Assembly (NCBI GenBank): GCA_905212515.1
Contig: CAJMEU010000027.1
Coordinates: forward strand, 1 to 23,526
Direction: 5' to 3'
Length of the DNA: 23,526 nucleotides
Source: an uncultured Oscillospiraceae bacterium
GTDB taxonomy: Bacteria > Bacillota > Clostridia > Oscillospirales > Ruminococcaceae
The position numbers and the translations under genes are program-made. Positions 21,869 through 23,526 of the stretch are shown here, in pieces (within the stretch, counting starts at the first letter, position 1; the number at the start of each line of letters is the position of its first letter). Under the pieces are notes generated by a model that saw nothing but the letters and a program-made list of their open reading frames with translations, was not told the origin of the DNA and searched no databases.

Positions 21869-23185
21869 ATGAAAAAGATCACAGCCCTGTTCCTGACCCT
21901 GGCCCTGAGTCTGGGCCTGCTGGCCGGATGTTCCGGCGCTACCTCGTCGTCCGCCGCACCCGGCGCCGACGCCTCCACTGCGGGGGCCTCATCCGCCGCG
22001 GCCGGCGAACCCGTCACCCTCACCTTCCAGTACATCGGCGGCACGGTGCCCGCCCAGGACGCGGTCATCAATAACGCCATTGCCGCGTTCACCGAGGCCA
22101 ACCCCAATATCAAGGTGGAGCCTATTTACATCGACTGGGGCAACGGCCATTCCCAATTCATGAACGCCGTGATGGCGGGCACCGCGCCCGACATCGCCAT
22201 GCTGGGCGGCACCTGGTGCGTGGAATTCATGGAAAACGGCTCCCTGGCGCCTGTAGCCGACTATGTTTCCCCGGAATTGATGGACACCTTCATCCCCGCG
22301 GGCTTTGATGTGATGACCGGCGCGGACGGCCAGATCTACGGCCTGCCCTGGGACGGCTGCACCTGGGACGTCATCTACCGCACGGACCTGTTCGAGGAAG
22401 CCGGGATCGACGCGGTGCCCACCACCTGGGACGAGGTGCTGCAGGCGGGCGAGAAGATGAAGGCCATCGGAAAAACGCTGCTCACCGTGTCCTGCTCCGG
22501 CTATGAGGTGGACGACTACTATCTGCCCTTCCTGTGGCAGGCGGGCGGCAATGTCTGCGAACGCGACGAAAACGGCAACTGGGTAAGTACCATGAACACA
22601 GAGGAAAGCCTGGCTGCGGCCAAGTTCTACTGTGAACTGGTGGAAAAGGGCTATATGCCCGCCGAGATCACGGGCATGGACTTCGAATCCGTGCTGAACA
22701 GCTTTACCGCCGGCGAGACCGCCATGATGGTGGCCGGCATGTGGAACATCGGCACGCTGCAGGGCATGCCGGAGATGGAGGGCAAGTGGGCCACCGCACA
22801 GGGCTGGGCGGGCCCGGGCGGCAACGCGGTGCTCAGCTATCCCAACACGGTGCATATCACCGCCCAAAGCGAACACAAGGAAGAAGCGGGCAAATTCCTG
22901 GAGTTCTTCTATCAGGAAGGCTATTATGAGGATTACTGCGTGACCAGCGGCGTGTTCCCCTTTACCAAGGATTTTGCCGACAGCGAGTACGCGCAGGATC
23001 CCATGCTGAAGCCCTTTATCGCGGACGCCCAAAACGGGCACAACCGTCCGGCCACCAGCAAATATGAAGAGTTCCGCCAGCTGTATCTGTGCCCGGGCGT
23101 CCAGTCCATGGTGTCCGGCGAGATCACACCGGAAGATTTCTGCGCCCAGATGGAACAGAGCTTCAACGAGCTGCACGCATCCTGA
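21869..23185 (+). CDS. Sugar ABC transporter substrate-binding lipoprotein
   Basis: A 438-residue extracellular solute-binding protein of family 1. The signal peptide MKKITALFLTLALSLGLLAGC ends in a lipobox with Cys21. A Ser/Ala/Gly-rich tether (about 22-47) follows. The mature part has VTLTFQYIGG, FTEANPNIKVEPIYIDWGNG, AVMAGTAPDIAMLGG, and DGQIYGLPWDGCTWDVIYRT, all typical of oligosaccharide or sugar binders. AAGGAG lies 10 nt before the ATG. The partner permease and ATPase genes are not in the window; the next gene is an amidohydrolase, so they must lie further downstream or elsewhere. Unusually, the binding protein comes after the enzymes. Confidence 0.95.
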   Translation: MKKITALFLTLALSLGLLAGCSGATSSSAAPGADASTAGASSAAAGEPVTLTFQYIGGTVPAQDAVINNAIAAFTEANPNIKVEPIYIDWGNGHSQFMNAVMAGTAPDIAMLGGTWCVEFMENGSLAPVADYVSPELMDTFIPAGFDVMTGADGQIYGLPWDGCTWDVIYRTDLFEEAGIDAVPTTWDEVLQAGEKMKAIGKTLLTVSCSGYEVDDYYLPFLWQAGGNVCERDENGNWVSTMNTEESLAAAKFYCELVEKGYMPAEITGMDFESVLNSFTAGETAMMVAGMWNIGTLQGMPEMEGKWATAQGWAGPGGNAVLSYPNTVHITAQSEHKEEAGKFLEFFYQEGYYEDYCVTSGVFPFTKDFADSEYAQDPMLKPFIADAQNGHNRPATSKYEEFRQLYLCPGVQSMVSGEITPEDFCAQMEQSFNELHAS

Positions 23186-23192
23186 CGCAGGC

Positions 23193-23221
23193 GCCCGCGC
23201 ACCGCACAAGCGGGTGCGGGC
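23193..23221 (+). repeat. First intercistronic hairpin after the binding protein
   Basis: GCCCGC pairs with GCGGGC at the base, and a further stem with small bulges (GCACCGC, GCGGGTGC) runs to an ACAA loop. No T-run follows, so it is more likely an RNA-stability element than a terminator. Confidence 0.55.
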
Positions 23222-23235
23222 ATCCATGAAATGCG

Positions 23236-23263
23236 CCCCGCGGCGGCGGCCGCCGCCGCGGGG
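23236..23263 (+). repeat. Perfect 28-bp GC palindrome between binding protein and amidohydrolase
   Basis: Two 14-nt arms (CCCCGCGGCGGCGG and its exact complement) abut with no spacer. In RNA this gives a very stable hairpin 5 nt upstream of the amidohydrolase ribosome binding site (23268-23274). There is no T-tract. Likely roles are 3' protection of the binding-protein mRNA or damping of downstream translation. Confidence 0.85.
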
Positions 23264-23283
23264 ATAAAGGGAGGGATAACGGC

Positions 23284-23526
23284 GTGGAAGAATTGCTGAT
23301 CCAAAACGCGCGCATCATCGACGGCAGCGGCGGCCCCGGCTTTATGGGAAGCCTGGCGGTGTCCGGCGCGCGCATCACCGGGGTGTGGAGCCAGCCGCAG
23401 CACAGCCTGCCGGCGCGTGAAACGCTGGATGCAAAAGGCAGGGTGCTGTGCCCGGGGTTTGTGGACACCCACACCCATTCGGACAAGGTCCTGCTGCACG
23501 ACGGGCGGCAGCCCGCAAGCATCACC
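23284..23526 (+). CDS. N-acyl-D-amino-acid deacylase-like amidohydrolase (5' part)
   Basis: The first 81 codons of a metal-dependent amidohydrolase; the gene runs off the window. LLIQNARIIDGSG and the strand LAVSGARITGVW, followed by VLCPGFVDTHTHSDKVLL, give the typical beta-sandwich edge and the metal-binding HxH of the D-aminoacylase / N-acyl-D-amino-acid deacylase group. The start is a GTG with AGGGAGG 9 nt upstream. In this cluster it could remove an N-acyl group from an amino sugar, sugar acid or amino-acid conjugate before or after redox processing. Without the C-terminal part the exact subgroup cannot be judged. Confidence 0.85.
   Translation, partial: MEELLIQNARIIDGSGGPGFMGSLAVSGARITGVWSQPQHSLPARETLDAKGRVLCPGFVDTHTHSDKVLLHDGRQPASIT

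Overview
The window is 23.5 kb of chromosome from a GC-rich anaerobic Firmicute, most likely a gut Clostridia lineage near Oscillospirales or Christensenellales. This placement is an inference. It rests on strong AAGGAGG-type ribosome binding sites, GTG and TTG starts, consensus sigma-A promoters, a rubredoxin, an ECF-type thiamine S-component (ThiT) under a TPP riboswitch, type-II lipoprotein signals, and a LacI-type sugar regulon. I see no rRNA, tRNA, CRISPR array, transposase or phage gene.

Left part (1-4584, minus strand): a cytidylate-kinase-like P-loop protein; thiT with a complete regulatory leader (consensus promoter, TPP riboswitch, intrinsic terminator); an AT-rich broken gene resembling the DUF6994 family; the azlC-azlD amino-acid exporter pair; a DUF3887-type lipoprotein; and endonuclease III (nth). 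A palindrome-containing divergent promoter separates nth from glyA.

Middle part (4704-13973): glyA and rubredoxin; an esterase with an early stop; the RarA/MgsA AAA+ ATPase; a large GH3 beta-glucosidase with an in-frame amber codon near its N-terminus; a membrane-anchored XRE regulator; a small acidic protein of unknown function (minus); a YegP-like DUF1508 protein; and a MATE efflux pump (minus). Strong bidirectional hairpin terminators punctuate this part.

Right part (14231-23526, plus strand): a tightly packed catabolic cluster. In order it holds a LacI-family regulator, a BadF/GlcNAc-kinase-like sugar kinase, a TIM-barrel-like protein of unknown function carrying a 12-G tract, a Gfo/Idh/MocA oxidoreductase, a SelA/DgaE-like PLP enzyme, two more Gfo/Idh/MocA proteins, a sugar ABC transporter binding lipoprotein, and the start of an N-acyl-D-amino-acid-deacylase-like amidohydrolase. 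Four junctions are ATGA overlaps or nearly so. Two near-identical palindromes (core GGAAAACGTTTTCC) lie in the regulator's 5' leader and in front of the TIM-barrel gene, and are the likely operators. The gene set suggests import, redox processing, deacylation, phosphorylation and PLP-dependent elimination of an unusual amino sugar, amino-sugar acid or its glycoside. The substrate cannot be read from sequence. I consider this cluster the best candidate for an undescribed system.

A second theme is gene decay. Three separate genes (DUF6994-like, esterase, GH3) carry in-frame stop codons with clear coding sequence continuing on the other side, and one also carries a frameshift.
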